Source of the DNA: Wolfiporia cocos
Taxonomy: Eukaryota > Basidiomycota > Agaricomycetes > Polyporales > Phaeolaceae
NCBI GenBank assembly: GCA_029448655.1
Contig: JACCLO010000009.1
Location: 2,108,001-2,172,000, forward strand
Direction: 5' to 3'
Length of the DNA: 64,000 nucleotides
Part shown: in pieces, positions 45,112 through 56,500 of the stretch
Layout of the letters: each line of letters starts with the position of its first letter
Position numbering within the stretch: position 1 is the stretch's first letter
Position numbers and translations under genes: made by a program
Notes under the pieces: generated by a model
Database searches by the model: none
What the model saw: only the letters and a program-made list of their open reading frames with translations
Told to the model about the DNA's origin: nothing

Positions 45112-46655
45112 ATGGCTTCTGCATCAACTCGTATCGCCACTATGTACGAAATGGCAGCAAAGTACTCTAATGGATTTCCGAACCATCGAACGAATAAACT
45201 GGTCGCGCCAGTAGACAGCACGAACAGAGACGTCGTGCTAGTGACCGGGACAACGGGCAGTCTGGGCTGCCATCTACTGGAAGCAATTGTATTTTCTCCG
45301 AATATTACACGCGTGTATGCGTTCAACCGAAGGGCGAGGGACGGTACTGTCTTGCATGCTCGGCAAGCAGTCGCTTTGGAGGAGCGAGGGATTGACTCCC
45401 GGATACTGGACCTACCCAAGATCGTTCTTCTCGAGGGTGATTTGACAAAAGTAAAGTGGGGCCTTAGTGACGATATATTCCATGAGGTGATCGGATATCC
45501 TTCGCATAGTTGATGCGGCGTCATTGACGGTGATATACAGGTGCAACACTCCGTCACTCACATCATCCACAATGGTATGATGGCTCTGTCACCGTTATCT
45601 GTGCATGATGGCTCACATACATCGTCGTTAGCATGGCCAGTAAACTTCGTTGCAAAGCTGTCTGCATTTGAACCTGCCGTCAAAAGTCTACGCAGCCTGA
45701 TTGACTTCGCACTCGCCTCCCCCCTGCCCGTTGCTCCTCGCCTCCTTTTCATCAGCAGCCAATGTGTTCTGCAACGTACGTCATTGCTATTGTATTACTT
45801 TGTTTCTCGTAATTAATACGGCCCTCATCACTCAGGTGCTCCCAAAGACTTCGCAATTCCTGAGGGTCCTGTCAATCCTTCTCTCTCACTGACAAACGGC
45901 TATTCTGAAGCCAAGTGGGTGTGCGAGCAGATCGTATATACCGCGGCGGGGCAAACGATCCTCGATCCTATCGTCGTGCGTGTTGGCCAGCTATCAGGCG
46001 GGCGCGCGGGCGCATGGGCTGTTGACGAGTGGATTCCCGCGATGGTGCAGAGCGCGCCGCATGTAGGCGGCCTGCCGGACGATTCAAGAGTGAGTCCCTC
46101 GCTTCTCTATACCTATATATGGGAGCTGAGACTAATGGCGACGATGAGTAGATCGTCGACTTGCTGCCGTTAGATATCGCTGCGGCGGCGATGCTCGACT
46201 TCATGTACGCACCCCGGACGATCGACACTGTGCATGTCGTACACCCGCGCGGCGTCTCGTGGCACTCGATCGCGGCCACGGTCGCCTCCGAGCTCGGCGT
46301 ACCGCTTATACCCGTCGAAGAGTGGCTCCGGCGTCTGCGGGCGCTCGCCGCCGCCTCCCCCGCTCAGTCGCAGAAGTCCCAGGTATCACCAAGCGCGAAG
46401 GAGCGCCATACTCGCCTGCGCCTGCGCGCGCTGCGGCTCATTCCGTTTTATCAGGATTTTTTTGAGACGCTCGATACGGGGCGGATGGCGTTGGGCTTCC
46501 CTAATGTGGAGGTTACGCAGACGCTGCGCGCATCACCGACGTTGGCGGAACCTACGCTAAGGGACGTCGGGGCGGAGGATGCACGGAGGTGGTTGGCGTA
46601 CTGGCGAAGGGTTGGCATGCTCGAGACACCGAGGGCGCTGCAATCTCGGCTGTGA
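45112..46655 (+). CDS. Stand-alone NRPS-type thioester reductase (NAD-binding_4 domain)
   Basis: Five exons (45112-45486, 45541-45574, 45632-45775, 45836-46089, 46152-46655) encode 436 residues. The domain has the extended-SDR Rossmann motif VTGTTGSLGCHLLEAI, EGDLTKVKWGLSDD, SVTHIIHNAWPVNF, LLFISSQ and the catalytic YSEAK. This is the reductase (R) domain that in fungal A-T-R synthetases (aryl- and aminoadipate-reductase-like) releases a thioester-bound acid as an aldehyde using NADPH. The first 40 residues (ATMYEMAAKYSNGFPNH) match the linker that normally joins the carrier domain to the R domain. No adenylation or carrier domain precedes it, and a TATA box and leader do. It may act in trans or be a truncated relic that is still expressed. 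Confidence 0.87.
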
Positions 46656-46661
46656 TCGTTG

Positions 46662-47238
46662 TACATACAGTTGAAGACCTCATAATGCATAATGATGGTG
46701 ACCGGATTTCATTATGCATTATGAGGTCTTATGCGGGATCAAATTTGTCACAAGATGTCACATTCCATGACCCAGCGTGACTCCGTAGAAATAACATAGC
46801 TATGTACCCCAGTATCTATATAGTATTATTTGTTTCATTGATGTGAGGTCAGCCTTGTAAAGATGAGCAGAGAATTTGCACAACTGCTGCAGCATGAGCA
46901 CCGAGATGCCATCTGTTTCTGCAACCTGCAGCCTCGAGCGGTCGCTGTGTGTCACGTGGACAAAGCGCTTAATGGCGAACTGTGACAGCAATAGGAGCTG
47001 CACAAGCCAAAATTGGATTATTTGCTTGGATTTTGCACCATAATGCTCTCAAATAAGATACCTATTACTATATATGGCAGATCTACTAATGCATAATTGC
47101 CTGATTGCTTATGCATTATGCGATATGAGATTCCATGCATAAATCCCTGCAAACGAGGTCGGTGACCGGGTCAGGTCATGCATTATGAGGCATTATGCAT
47201 TATGAGGTTATGCATTATGAGGTCTTCAACTGTATGTA
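46662..47238. mobile_element. TA-target MITE (Tc1/mariner-like), 577 bp
   Basis: The ends form a perfect 31-bp inverted repeat starting TACATACAGTTGAAGACC. The outermost TA on each side fits a TA target duplication, and the CAGTTGAAG start is typical of Tc1/mariner termini. Internally an inverted copy of the terminal motif at about 46712-46733 forms a hairpin with the left end, and the right end carries three tandem GCATTATGAGG-type motifs. No transposase is encoded. The left end lies 6 bp after the reductase stop codon. Confidence 0.82.
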
Positions 47239-47394
47239 GTGATGTGCCAGGTCCGGCTTTGGGCCGTGAGCCGTGCCGGGCCGAGCCCTACTTGGGCCGG
47301 GCCAAGCTGTCAGGCCGAGCCGGGCCAAGCTGTTGGGCCCCGGCCTGGTGACCCTAATGTCCACGAATTACAATATCTATAAGTAACGGGAGCT

Positions 47395-48436
47395 CGCGTG
47401 GGAGCGGTCGCGTGGAGCGCACCTGGCGTCCACGTTTGCCGCGTGGCATCCATGGGCGTCATTCCTGCTCCCATTAGATAGGGCGCCTGGCGCCGGTGAA
47501 TTCCCATGCCCAGCGCCTGCAAGGCGCGCTGCTAGCTCGCGTTTTGCGTGCTGTTCCTGCACCACGGGGATTCGTGCCACGGGGATTCAAACCCCACACC
47601 ACGGGGATTCGTGCCCCACACCACGGGGATTCGTGGCCCATTCCATGGGGGTTTGTGGCCCATGCCACAGGGATCTGTGTCCTGTGGCATGGGGATTTTG
47701 TAATGTAAATACCCCACACCACGGGGATTTGTACCCCGTGCCACAGGGATTTGCATCCCAATTCCATAGGGATTTGTGCCCCGTGCCATGGGGATGTGTG
47801 TCCTGTGCCACAGGGGTTTGTGCCCCATGCCACGGGGATTTGTGCCCTGTGCCACGGGGATTTTTGTAATGTAAATACCCTACACCATGGGGATTTGTGG
47901 CCCATGCCACAGGGATTTGTGTGTCCTGTGCCACGGGGATTTGTGCCCCATGCCACAGGGATTTGTGCTCTGTGCTATGGAGATTTGTGCCCCGTGCTAC
48001 GGGGATTTGTGTCCTGTGGCACGGGGATTTTGTAATGTAAATACCCCCACACCACAGAGATCTGTGCCCTGTGCCATGGGGATTTATGCCTCATGCCACG
48101 GGGATTTTTGTAACATAAATGGCCTGTGCTGTAGATGCCTGCCAAAAGATTGCAAAACATTTTGACACCACATTACACAGTATTACAAGTGAAGCGACGA
48201 TGAGACCAAGGATCAGCAAGGTGTCAGAAGTGGCTGAGCAGGCAGAGACAAAAGAGGCAAATTGGGGAACCCATGGGTAATGCACAGGAAATTGATGGGG
48301 GATCCACAGGTAACTTGAAAAAACCCCTGATTATCTGAAATAGGCACACATGGATTGGAATAATATATTGAAGTGGAAAAAGCGGTGTGACTGTGGCGAA
48401 GCCACGGGTAATTAACCTAGTCATATAATAAAGGGA
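47395..48436. repeat. Repeat module, copy A (minisatellite-expanded)
   Basis: Shares with copy B (48437-48966) an ordered set of blocks: a GC-rich start with TTCCCA(T/C)GCCC(A/G)GCGCCTG, the CCACGGGGATTTTGTA motif, TGGCCTGT(G/A)CTGTA with CCTGCCA, AAG(T/C)GAAGCGACGA, AAGTGGCTGAGC(A/G)GGCAGAGA, and an end GTGGCGAAGCCACGGGTAATTAA. Copy A is about twice as long because of its internal minisatellite. Confidence 0.7.
47560..48115. repeat. 22-24 bp minisatellite with higher-order organisation
   Basis: More than 20 units of the form GTGCC(C)CATGCCACGGGGATTT. A longer variant containing TTTTGTAATGTAAATACCC recurs at about 47696, 47866 and 48028, giving a higher-order period of roughly 165 bp. Long open frames in both strands are by-products of the repeat. 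Confidence 0.85.
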
Positions 48437-48966
48437 CGACCGTTGCGTGGGAACTGCCATGTGCTTTTCCACGTGTGCCACGTGCTGTCCGTCGTCCCAT
48501 AGGGCTCGCGCCACCGACCCGGGGAGTTGGCCAGTGTATTCCCACGCCCGGCGCCTGTAAGGCGCGCGTTCAAATCCCTTCGACGAAAACTCGCGTTTCG
48601 CGCGTCCTCCCTGTGCTGTGCCACGGGGATTTTGTAGCTGTTGTAACGTAGATGGCCTGTACTGTATATACCTGCCAGAAAATCAAATTAAGAGAATTCA
48701 GGGAGTTTTCTGAGGCACTACATTTGTGGACACAATGTTACAAGCGAAGCGACGACGACACCGAGCATCAGCGAGGTGGAGGAAGTGGCTGAGCGGGCAG
48801 AGAACAAAGGACAGGTGCAGCAGGGTGATAATACACCCTGGAGGTTGGGTGGACTCATAATGTCTCCATCCAATGTGTTTTTCCCTTATTCTATTAGTTA
48901 TCTCACTTAAATAACAATTGATATTCGTGGCGAAGCCATGGGTAATTAAACTCGTAAGATTGTACA
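48437..48966. repeat. Repeat module, copy B (one minisatellite unit)
   Basis: Directly follows copy A head to tail, with a single CCACGGGGATTTTGTA unit. It also contains GTTCAAATCCC, which resembles a polymerase III B-box. The joint with copy A is near 48436. Confidence 0.68.
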
Positions 48967-50523
48967 TGGTAGATATATGCTCAACTCCAACATAGTGCCT
49001 CTGTATTGTTTATTAAACCACAGAGAAGGCCCCTAAGTCAAATCCTCAACGTTGTTGAAGCCTGCCGTGCGCCTCTGGGCGCCTATACGATACCCCATAT
49101 GGCAGGTACGCTACTGAACGCCGCACCGGTGGAAGGTTATTTTGACACTAAATACTACTATAGCTTGTAGGCCTCAACATTCCTTTTCATCAAGGAACAG
49201 TTAACAATGGTGTATTTCAAACTTTCGAAGCTACAGTGATGACTATCCTAGCAGTGGTAGGCCCCGGCTCGACCCCGGCCCAGGCCGGGCCAAGCCGTGA
49301 GCCGTCAGTGAGGCCCAGTGAAAGTACCACATATCCTCAGTATACCTATAAATACCAGAATAAATCAAAATATACCTCTGAGATAACCATTTATACCAAA
49401 AGATTCCAAAAGCTATATGCCAAGAGTCCGGGCAGTTCGATTACCGATGCCAAGACCTTCGTCATACCCATGCATACTACTTCATATCTTCAACATATCT
49501 TCGTCAAGACAATCGAACCTGAGCTTGCTTCGAGCGCCTGTCAAGTCGAAAATCCGCGTTTCAAGACAAAAAATTTTGTGTAGCGCAATTGGACTTCGTT
49601 GCAAGTCCAAGTGCCCACGTGAGCAAGTCGCATGATTGCGTCATAGTGTTCTTGTGTCGCCGCTTTGTCTTTTCCTCTCATCTCTCCCTCGTACTTCTAC
49701 CATCCTCAAATCTCAAACTCTTGTGGCTAGTAGAGCACTCATAGACACAGTGTGTTGAGCCTAAATTTCAGCTAGCGCAACTTGGGCGAAACTCTGTGGA
49801 GCTGCCAGGTTTCGCCCAGGTTCCATCGCCGCTGCAACCTTCGGTCCTGCACCTACATTTTGCCCGGGTACAACGTGAGCTTATACGCTTTTTTCTGGGC
49901 GAAACGTAGGGCCAGGTCCACACCTGTGTCTCAACGGGCTGCAACACGGGGACCATGACATCTGACTGACATCTTCGATATTGTCTGTGACGTGTGGACA
50001 TTACAGCGCAAAGCATCTGTTGGACTTTGAATCACTTCTTGCTCTTGAACACCATCTTCTGCCCTGCCTTTGCTCCGCCGCACATGTGCAAGACACTATC
50101 CCCCTGCTGTGACTGATTTTATATTGACCTTTAGTACGCTGATAGTGTCAGCTGAACGCGTCGACAATAGGGCTGGTTCTCGGGTCTAGGTATGTCGTGC
50201 ATTTCGGTGCAGTCATCTACTGATATATGCGTGAATTTACTATCTACAAAGGCGCGCATGTATGAAGGTGCGAGTTATCATCGTATTCGACAACCATATA
50301 CGCGCCAGCTCACTAATTGTGATCTTCAGGTGTTGTATGCGAGACAATAAGTGTGTAACAACGAGCATACAGGCAGTGGGAACGTCGCTGCAGCTCTAAA
50401 TATCGGTAGTGCTGTAGTATTGTTTTTGTGTATATATTCCAGAAAGAGCAGCGTATAAAATCTATTTCCATCTACCGGATTGGGATGCAATGTAGCCAAA
50501 AAGGGTGGAATCGTAGTCTCGAT

Positions 50524-50612
50524 CAGACGCTCTACAGCGGTGTGGCTGCGCCACGGACACAGCCGAACGGAGATCGAAAAACCGAAGACAACGAACCGCT
50601 GTAGAGCGTCTG
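50524..50612. repeat. 17-bp perfect inverted repeat (hairpin)
   Basis: CAGACGCTCTACAGCGG at 50524-50540 pairs with CCGCTGTAGAGCGTCTG at 50596-50612 across a 55-base spacer, within the left arm of the long-TIR element. The same site in the right arm lacks the exact hairpin. Confidence 0.8.
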
Positions 50613-51282
50613 GCGGATTTTGCTAGGGCGGATGTAGGTGACCCTATCCCGTGACCGCAAGGCTATGCATCTACGCGTCCTCCCCGAATTGTGATCAATA
50701 CGCCGCCGCACGCTCGCTGTATTCTAGCACATACATGCCAATAGAATACCTCGCAAGCCATTTTTGCAGACTATCTATGATCTCGACAACAAGCACTTCG
50801 ACGTATTACTGAAGGCAGCCCGCGAAGCAGCTTATAAAAACAGTGGCAAGTCTAAATCTTCGGAGTCCATATATGCTAGTATCAGTAAGACCAGCTTGGA
50901 GCCATGTCGCCTGATTCATCGAGAGCATTGCGTAGCCGTCGCGTACAATCTTGATGCGGCGTCTTCGAACTGGTTTAACGTGCTCCTTCAGCCCGTCTTC
51001 GTCGTCTTCATAGTCGAAAAGATTACCGTTATCGGCAGGATTATCCATTGTATTGATTAAAAATCCATAGAATACTTCTACGACAGGGCAGGGTGCTAAC
51101 GTGTTCCAAAGTCGTTAGCGTGCCTAGTCTCGTGACCAGACGGTAAACACCGGACGGAGTTTGAATATCTGAAGGCTCGTCGCGGTGTATAACGTCTGGT
51201 AGATTTCGTATAGGCGGGTGTAGATGACCCCACCACGTGATGCTTTTAGCGTTACCTGGCCGTTACCCTGCGTTACCCTGCG

Positions 51283-51738
51283 TTAGTTGGCAGCTGTGCT
51301 ACTGATTATAGAGGCACGTACAATGTCTTGAAATGCCTTCCGGGCAGCTTTCGTTCGGATACCAGCATCGTGCGAGCGTGGTGGGCAATACCATCGCCGA
51401 AGAATCAGTGAGATTTCGTCAATCATCATGAGAGCCGTGCAAGCATAGCGGGCCTTCGCATTAGTCTTTAGATGAGGAATATCAGGATTCCAGCTGATCG
51501 CCCACAGAAAGGTTGCCAGGTCCATATTATGCTGATCCATAAAGTCCAGAATAGCTAGAACACGTTCGGTAATTTTTTCGCTGCCTTCAGCCTCTAGTGT
51601 TGCATGTAGTCGCCGAGTACGCTGCTGCCAGTGTGAACTGCCGCCCAAGGAGTCCCCACAGTCGTCATCAACGTAGGCCGTTTCATCTTCACTAATGTTG
51701 GTTTCAGAGTCCGAGCTACTATTGTAGTATCTATCCAT
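51283..51738 (-). CDS. Hypothetical protein fragment inside long-TIR element (DUF6589-like N-terminus?)
   Basis: A 151-residue frame lies exactly between the inner inverted blocks of the element. It has an acidic N-terminus (SEDETAYVDDDCGDS) and a segment VLAILDFMDQHNMDLATFLWAISW followed by ARYACTALMMIDEISLILRRWYCPPR. This layout recalls the N-terminal part of large Agaricomycete transposon-associated proteins annotated as DUF6589, which are several times longer, so it would be a fragment. The assignment is from memory of the motif style and uncertain. Another 80-residue minus-strand frame at 50806-51048 (acidic start, then RRRRIKIVRDG) has no recognisable domain. Confidence 0.4.
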   Translation of the reverse strand: MDRYYNSSSDSETNISEDETAYVDDDCGDSLGGSSHWQQRTRRLHATLEAEGSEKITERVLAILDFMDQHNMDLATFLWAISWNPDIPHLKTNAKARYACTALMMIDEISLILRRWYCPPRSHDAGIRTKAARKAFQDIVRASIISSTAAN

Positions 51739-52345
51739 AGTATATACAGAGCATACAGTAATTAAGGCAGCAGTAAGTAACGATTCACGTCCGTGCTAAT
51801 TGCAGCGTGTTAATCTCTAGACGCGTCGAAACGCGAGCGTGACAATTCACGATCACGTGGTGGGGTCATCTACACCCGCCTATACGAAAGCTACCAGACG
51901 TTATACACCGCGCGAGCCCTCAGATATTAAAACTCCGCCGGTGTTTACCGTCTGGTCACGAGACTATAGCGTGCCATCGACTTTGCGCGATGCGTAGACG
52001 TGTAGACGCCCGCCTCGCGATCACGAGACGGGGGTCACCTACATCCGCCCCAAGCGCGCTTTGTCTTCAGTTTTTCGATCTCCGCTCGGGTGCTCCCGAG
52101 CAGCACGTGCGCTGGGTCTGATCGAGACTCAGGGCCAGAGGGTCTGCTCGTCCTGGGTCATCCCTACGTAGTCACCCGCGTTCTCCCCAGGTTGCGCCCA
52201 CCCCTAGGTTGCGCCTAGCAAAACGTGGACGGAATCCGGCCCTTCACCCACGTCGAAGACATCCCCGATCTGGGGTAGACGGCGGGTGCAACCTGGCCCC
52301 TCACCCGCGTTTTTCCCAGTCGAAACTTAGGCTCAACACGCTGTG

Positions 52346-53394
52346 AGAGGGGGATATCTGCTTCCTGTAAGGCTTCAAATAGAAAATGAGTGAGTATATG
52401 CGCATACAGCATGTGTTTCTGCCTTCTGCTGAGTTCTCGACCACCCTCTGAGTTAGATTACAAAGATTACTACGAATTTCGAATTTTCTAGTACGCGTTC
52501 CGTCGCTGCTCTCATACACTGCATGCGCTGATGTCATACATGGTGTGACGTGACCCCGCAATGTATGACTCGCCACGGCTTGTGGAGATGTGCATGGTGT
52601 TTAGCCAGCTTGTGCAGCATCGGCGGGGCATGCACTCGTAGCGAGTTCTGTACGGTAATTACAGATGGCTGAGGTGTGTGCATCCAATTTCCTACCTAGT
52701 AAATAGCAACTTACTACCTTGAAACTGCTGTGGCGACTGCCGCGTCTATCACACCAGATACCGCCAATCGTGCCCCCAAGCCAGCCACCATGTGTGTGCG
52801 GCCCATGCACTCTCGTGTCCGCCACAAAACCTCATGTGTCTGTCAAACCGCATTGACGAAGTTATATACTGTAGGTATGGGTGGCTGAGGTGCGTGTGTT
52901 CCCCTTTCCCACTTGAATACATACTTAAAACTCGCACACATATCTCACATGCAATTCACTGCCTCTGCGCCAATGGCACCAGTACTGCCAATCGCTTCCG
53001 GTTTTAGCGACAAGATGCACGCTTTTTCACAAAGAATCAGTACGTATTTGAATTTGAATGCTTGGTCAATAGGCTCGGATTGGATAGTGGCGTTCGATAA
53101 TTTGTAAAATATGAAAGATGGGAATTGATATTGATTGCTATATTCTGATGGGTTGATGAAGCAAAGGCCACTGGCAATGAGTATATTCTGGGAGCTTTTG
53201 GCAGGCAGTATTTCTCAACCCAGGGTGCCGAGTATTTTTCTCTAGCTTCCAGTAGACGGGGATATAATTTTTAAATTTTTGGGTATCCGTCCTACATGCC
53301 TAATACTACCTTCATAGCTTTCGGCATCTTACAGTAGCTACTACTATGTCACCGGGCGCCTAAAAGATAGCGCATGCTATTCTACCGTCCAATT
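52346..53394. other. No gene; weak local duplication
   Basis: Two stretches (about 52655-52790 and 52866-53000) share GTGGCTGAGGTG-type and ACTGCC motifs in the same order, suggesting a very diverged direct duplication. Nothing else recognised. Confidence 0.3.
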
Positions 53395-53540
53395 TTAACC
53401 CCTATCATACCCGTTATCTATTGGTAGATTCTGGTATGAGGTACTTTCACTGGGAGTGAGGGCCGGGCCTGAGGTTTTGGGAAGCCGTGGGCCGTCCAAA
53501 GCCGGGGCTTTTGGGCCGGGCCGGGCCCGGCACATCACTA

Positions 53541-56500
53541 TGCATATGTGTAAAGCTGATGTATCTTCCAGTGGCATTCTGCTCTTATATTGTACTGCAA
53601 TGTGCACACGATCTTCGCCCCTACCCTACCCTTAGCTTTACATATACTCTGATTCCTCTGCTGATATCGTCTGATCGCACGTACCACTAATAAACCCTGT
53701 AGTCTCGGGCATAAATAGTCTCATCACCAGCCACTGCATTTTTTCCGCCACTCAGGCAAGTCGAGACTGAGGCCTAAAAGCTACTTTTAGCAGTCACAGT
53801 ACTGCAGATGTATTTAGATATTAGGTCTGAAACTGAAATCGTATTCGTTGAGGGTGAGCAGCGTTGAGAGTGAGCAGAATGACTAAGATATCTACAACAT
53901 TTGTAACATGATATTCATTATACTTATTGGATGCTGCATGCCACAAAACACGTGTTCTGTTGTCACAGATGGATGAGCCCGATAATCTTTCTCTCAGCAC
54001 AGAAGTGTAGACGAGGTGTGTTTGGCTACGGTGCAGTGGAATTGCCATGCAGCGCGTGCGTCGTGGAAACCGAAGTACATGAGAACTTGAGTAGCTCACC
54101 GACCGATTGATAGATCAATCGATTGTGGTCTGCAGAAGTCATACATACATACAGGAGATTGGCAGGGGATTAGCCAAATTTCCCATCTCGGTTAAATTTG
54201 CGTGCTACAAATGCTGCCATTGCTTTGGCCATAGTTTCCCTAGGCCAGGCCTGACAATCTCAGCTGATCAACGCATGGTGAAAACAAGCAGACAATGTAC
54301 TCATAGCGATCCGCTTTCGTACGTGAAAGATTGATCTCCTGTCAAGGCACTACTAGGCGGTTGGACGGACCCTAACTCGCGCAAGGGTGGTGTTGGGGTT
54401 TTTGATGAACTGAATCGTGGGATACGATAGGGAGGGGAAAGTGGGGCAGATGCTCGGATTCATGTCCATTGTCGATTATAACACGTGTAAATATAATTAC
54501 AGAATTGTGATTCCAATGAAACGTGTTGTGAGGCGAGAAACGAATCTCCGGTCTACAGTACGGATTTCGCTGGACACGCGGCATTTCCTCTACTCTAGCT
54601 ACCATAAAACTGCTCATAGCCGTAGCTCCACTTCACAAATCGTTATCGTGACAAAGGGGTATGACCTCAGCGATAAAGAAAGCTATGGCATGTTCAGCCT
54701 CGACCAATAATGCGCGCTATACGACCCGGGGACAATGTCGATATAGACGCTCGCTCGGTGCGGTACATCGAACAATATGCATTAAAGAAGAGATTTTAAC
54801 GCAGAGTACCCTGCCGGTGTTCCAGTGGCATGTTTCGACTTACCCGAGAACGCGCAATTGCTTGTGCTGAAACAATGCTGCGCCTAAGGAATCAGGATGA
54901 ATATGGGTCATAGGTCCTTGGTGTTTGGATCCGTTCCCGAGTTCCCTGCATGTATGAGCGATAGGTGTTCTTACTTCTACTTCTATAGACTGTTTGTTAC
55001 CATGCATTACGCTTTTACTCGTAGGGAACCTGCCCATGTCCGATGCCCGCGACTGTGTTCCCTTCATGGAGTGGCAGGTAGCGCCGCGTCTTTGTACCAC
55101 GGGCTCATACCGCTTTCTCTGAGCGCCAGATATTAAAAACCTCCACTATCTTTAGTATTTGATATCGGGTCTATCCCGCCCCGAGACGCTAAAAGGCAGG
55201 AGGCAGTGACAAATTATAATCGCCGCCACCGTGTGCATGCTGCATAAGCCTGCACTGTCACGGTACCTGTGGCTATTTCTTAATGTGGCCTTCATATCAT
55301 ATTGACTTTCTATGAGTGACTGGGATATGTAGACCATTCGAGATTCTGTGAGACATCTCTCAGTATTACCTGCAGTCCTTTTATTGATCATACAGCTCTG
55401 CGTTCTTGATATCCCAATGACATATTTCGTACAATGTGAATGTGACACGTAGCTCCACGGCAAGACCTCCAAACAACTTTACTTTCTAGGGACTCTGAGG
55501 GAAACGCAGGTCGATCGTTGCCCGTAAGCACACCGGATTGTGAATATCTATGTTTCTGAGTGGTCACTACACCTTTCACATGTCAGCATGTCTGGCCCCG
55601 CCCGTGCTGAATTGTCGTGAAGCTGAGTAGGAGAACATGCGACGTCCCTCGAAGGTCTCGCCTCTCGCCTCAGAATATCTGACGCGGTCAAAATGGCAGC
55701 CCGCATCGTGCCTATCTCATGGCGAGTCCTCCATGTATATGTCGTGCAGGGAGAAAGGCATGAGCGCAACGACAGAATGTCAACTTGTCTCTATGTCACG
55801 TGCTCATACACCCGTCGGCTTCCAAATACACACATCATTGGTGGCACAACAACCTCACCGGCAAGCTCAGATCTGTAGCATTGGCTGCGTTAAGGCCCAA
55901 AACGATGACTCCAGCTGTAACGTTGAGACAGATTGTCACCCGCAGTATCTATTAATGGCCGATCGCTATAAGGGCCCGCTGCACTGCCACCGTAGTGCCT
56001 GTGGCCCGATTCGATCACGTGACTGTTCGTCCGTGTGAGCCCTCCGCCGCATGACGCCTCTAGGCCAATGCGAACGCTTATTGCTGTTGAGATCGTGCGT
56101 TGATTATCCCTTTCACTTTTTGCAAGTCGACAGTTTGGTTGATACTTCTGCTTTCCCGGGACGGCCAGACCAACTGATTCAGACGTCGCGGTCTCAGACC
56201 AAAACAGCGCTTGCTAACGCCTACGAGTGACCGAGGATGTCAAGGGGCCCGATACTCGGCTTTGGTAACGCGATGTCTGAACTCTCAGGGAATGAACTCT
56301 CAGGGAAATAAGGCACGCCATTTTGCGCCGTACTGCCAGGCCGGTGCAAGAATGCTTTCACAATCATGAGGTATCGCATTCATGTCCGCCCCATGAAGTT
56401 ACTCGTAGCAGTCGTTTGCAGTGTTGAAAGCGCTCCAAAAGCCTATAATGGCGGCTGCCGCCGAAGCAGTCATCGGACGATGCTTCATCAAGGGCGCGCC

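Larger units (their letters stand above)
49746..52345. mobile_element. Element with long, interrupted terminal inverted repeats
   Basis: The ends are CACAGTGTGTTGAGCCTAAATTTC on the left and its near-complement at 52322-52345. The right arm is a continuous ~500 bp (51851-52345). Its parts recur inverted on the left but spread out: the end at 49746-49770, a middle block near 50500-50690 (GGCGGATGTAGGTGACC), and an inner block at 51113-51241 (TCTCGTGACCAGACGGTAAAC). The left arm has therefore received extra sequence. The core between inner blocks holds the 151-residue frame. No target duplication was found. Confidence 0.6.
47237..53540. mobile_element. Large GC-rich terminal-repeat element invaded by other repeats (tentative)
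   Basis: The left end reads TAGTGATGTGCC(A)GG and the right end, reverse-complemented, TAGTGATGTGCCGGGCC. Both continue into GC-rich GGGCCGGGCC tracts and share GGCCGTGAGCC/GACGGCCCACGG motifs. A further matching piece, CCCAGTGAAAGTACC, is at 49314-49328 and, reversed, at 53440-53454, so the left terminal region seems split by an insertion at about 47375-49250. No matching 8-bp target duplication is found, so a hAT origin is only suggested by the TAGTGATG terminus. Confidence 0.5.

Noticed and set aside
47474..48165. Several proteins of 60-160 residues on both strands
   Set aside because: All are translations of the 22-24 bp minisatellite in different frames.
47229..53548. 8-bp hAT target duplication around the GC-rich element
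   Set aside because: The bases flanking 47237 (with or without the MITE removed) and 53540 do not match.
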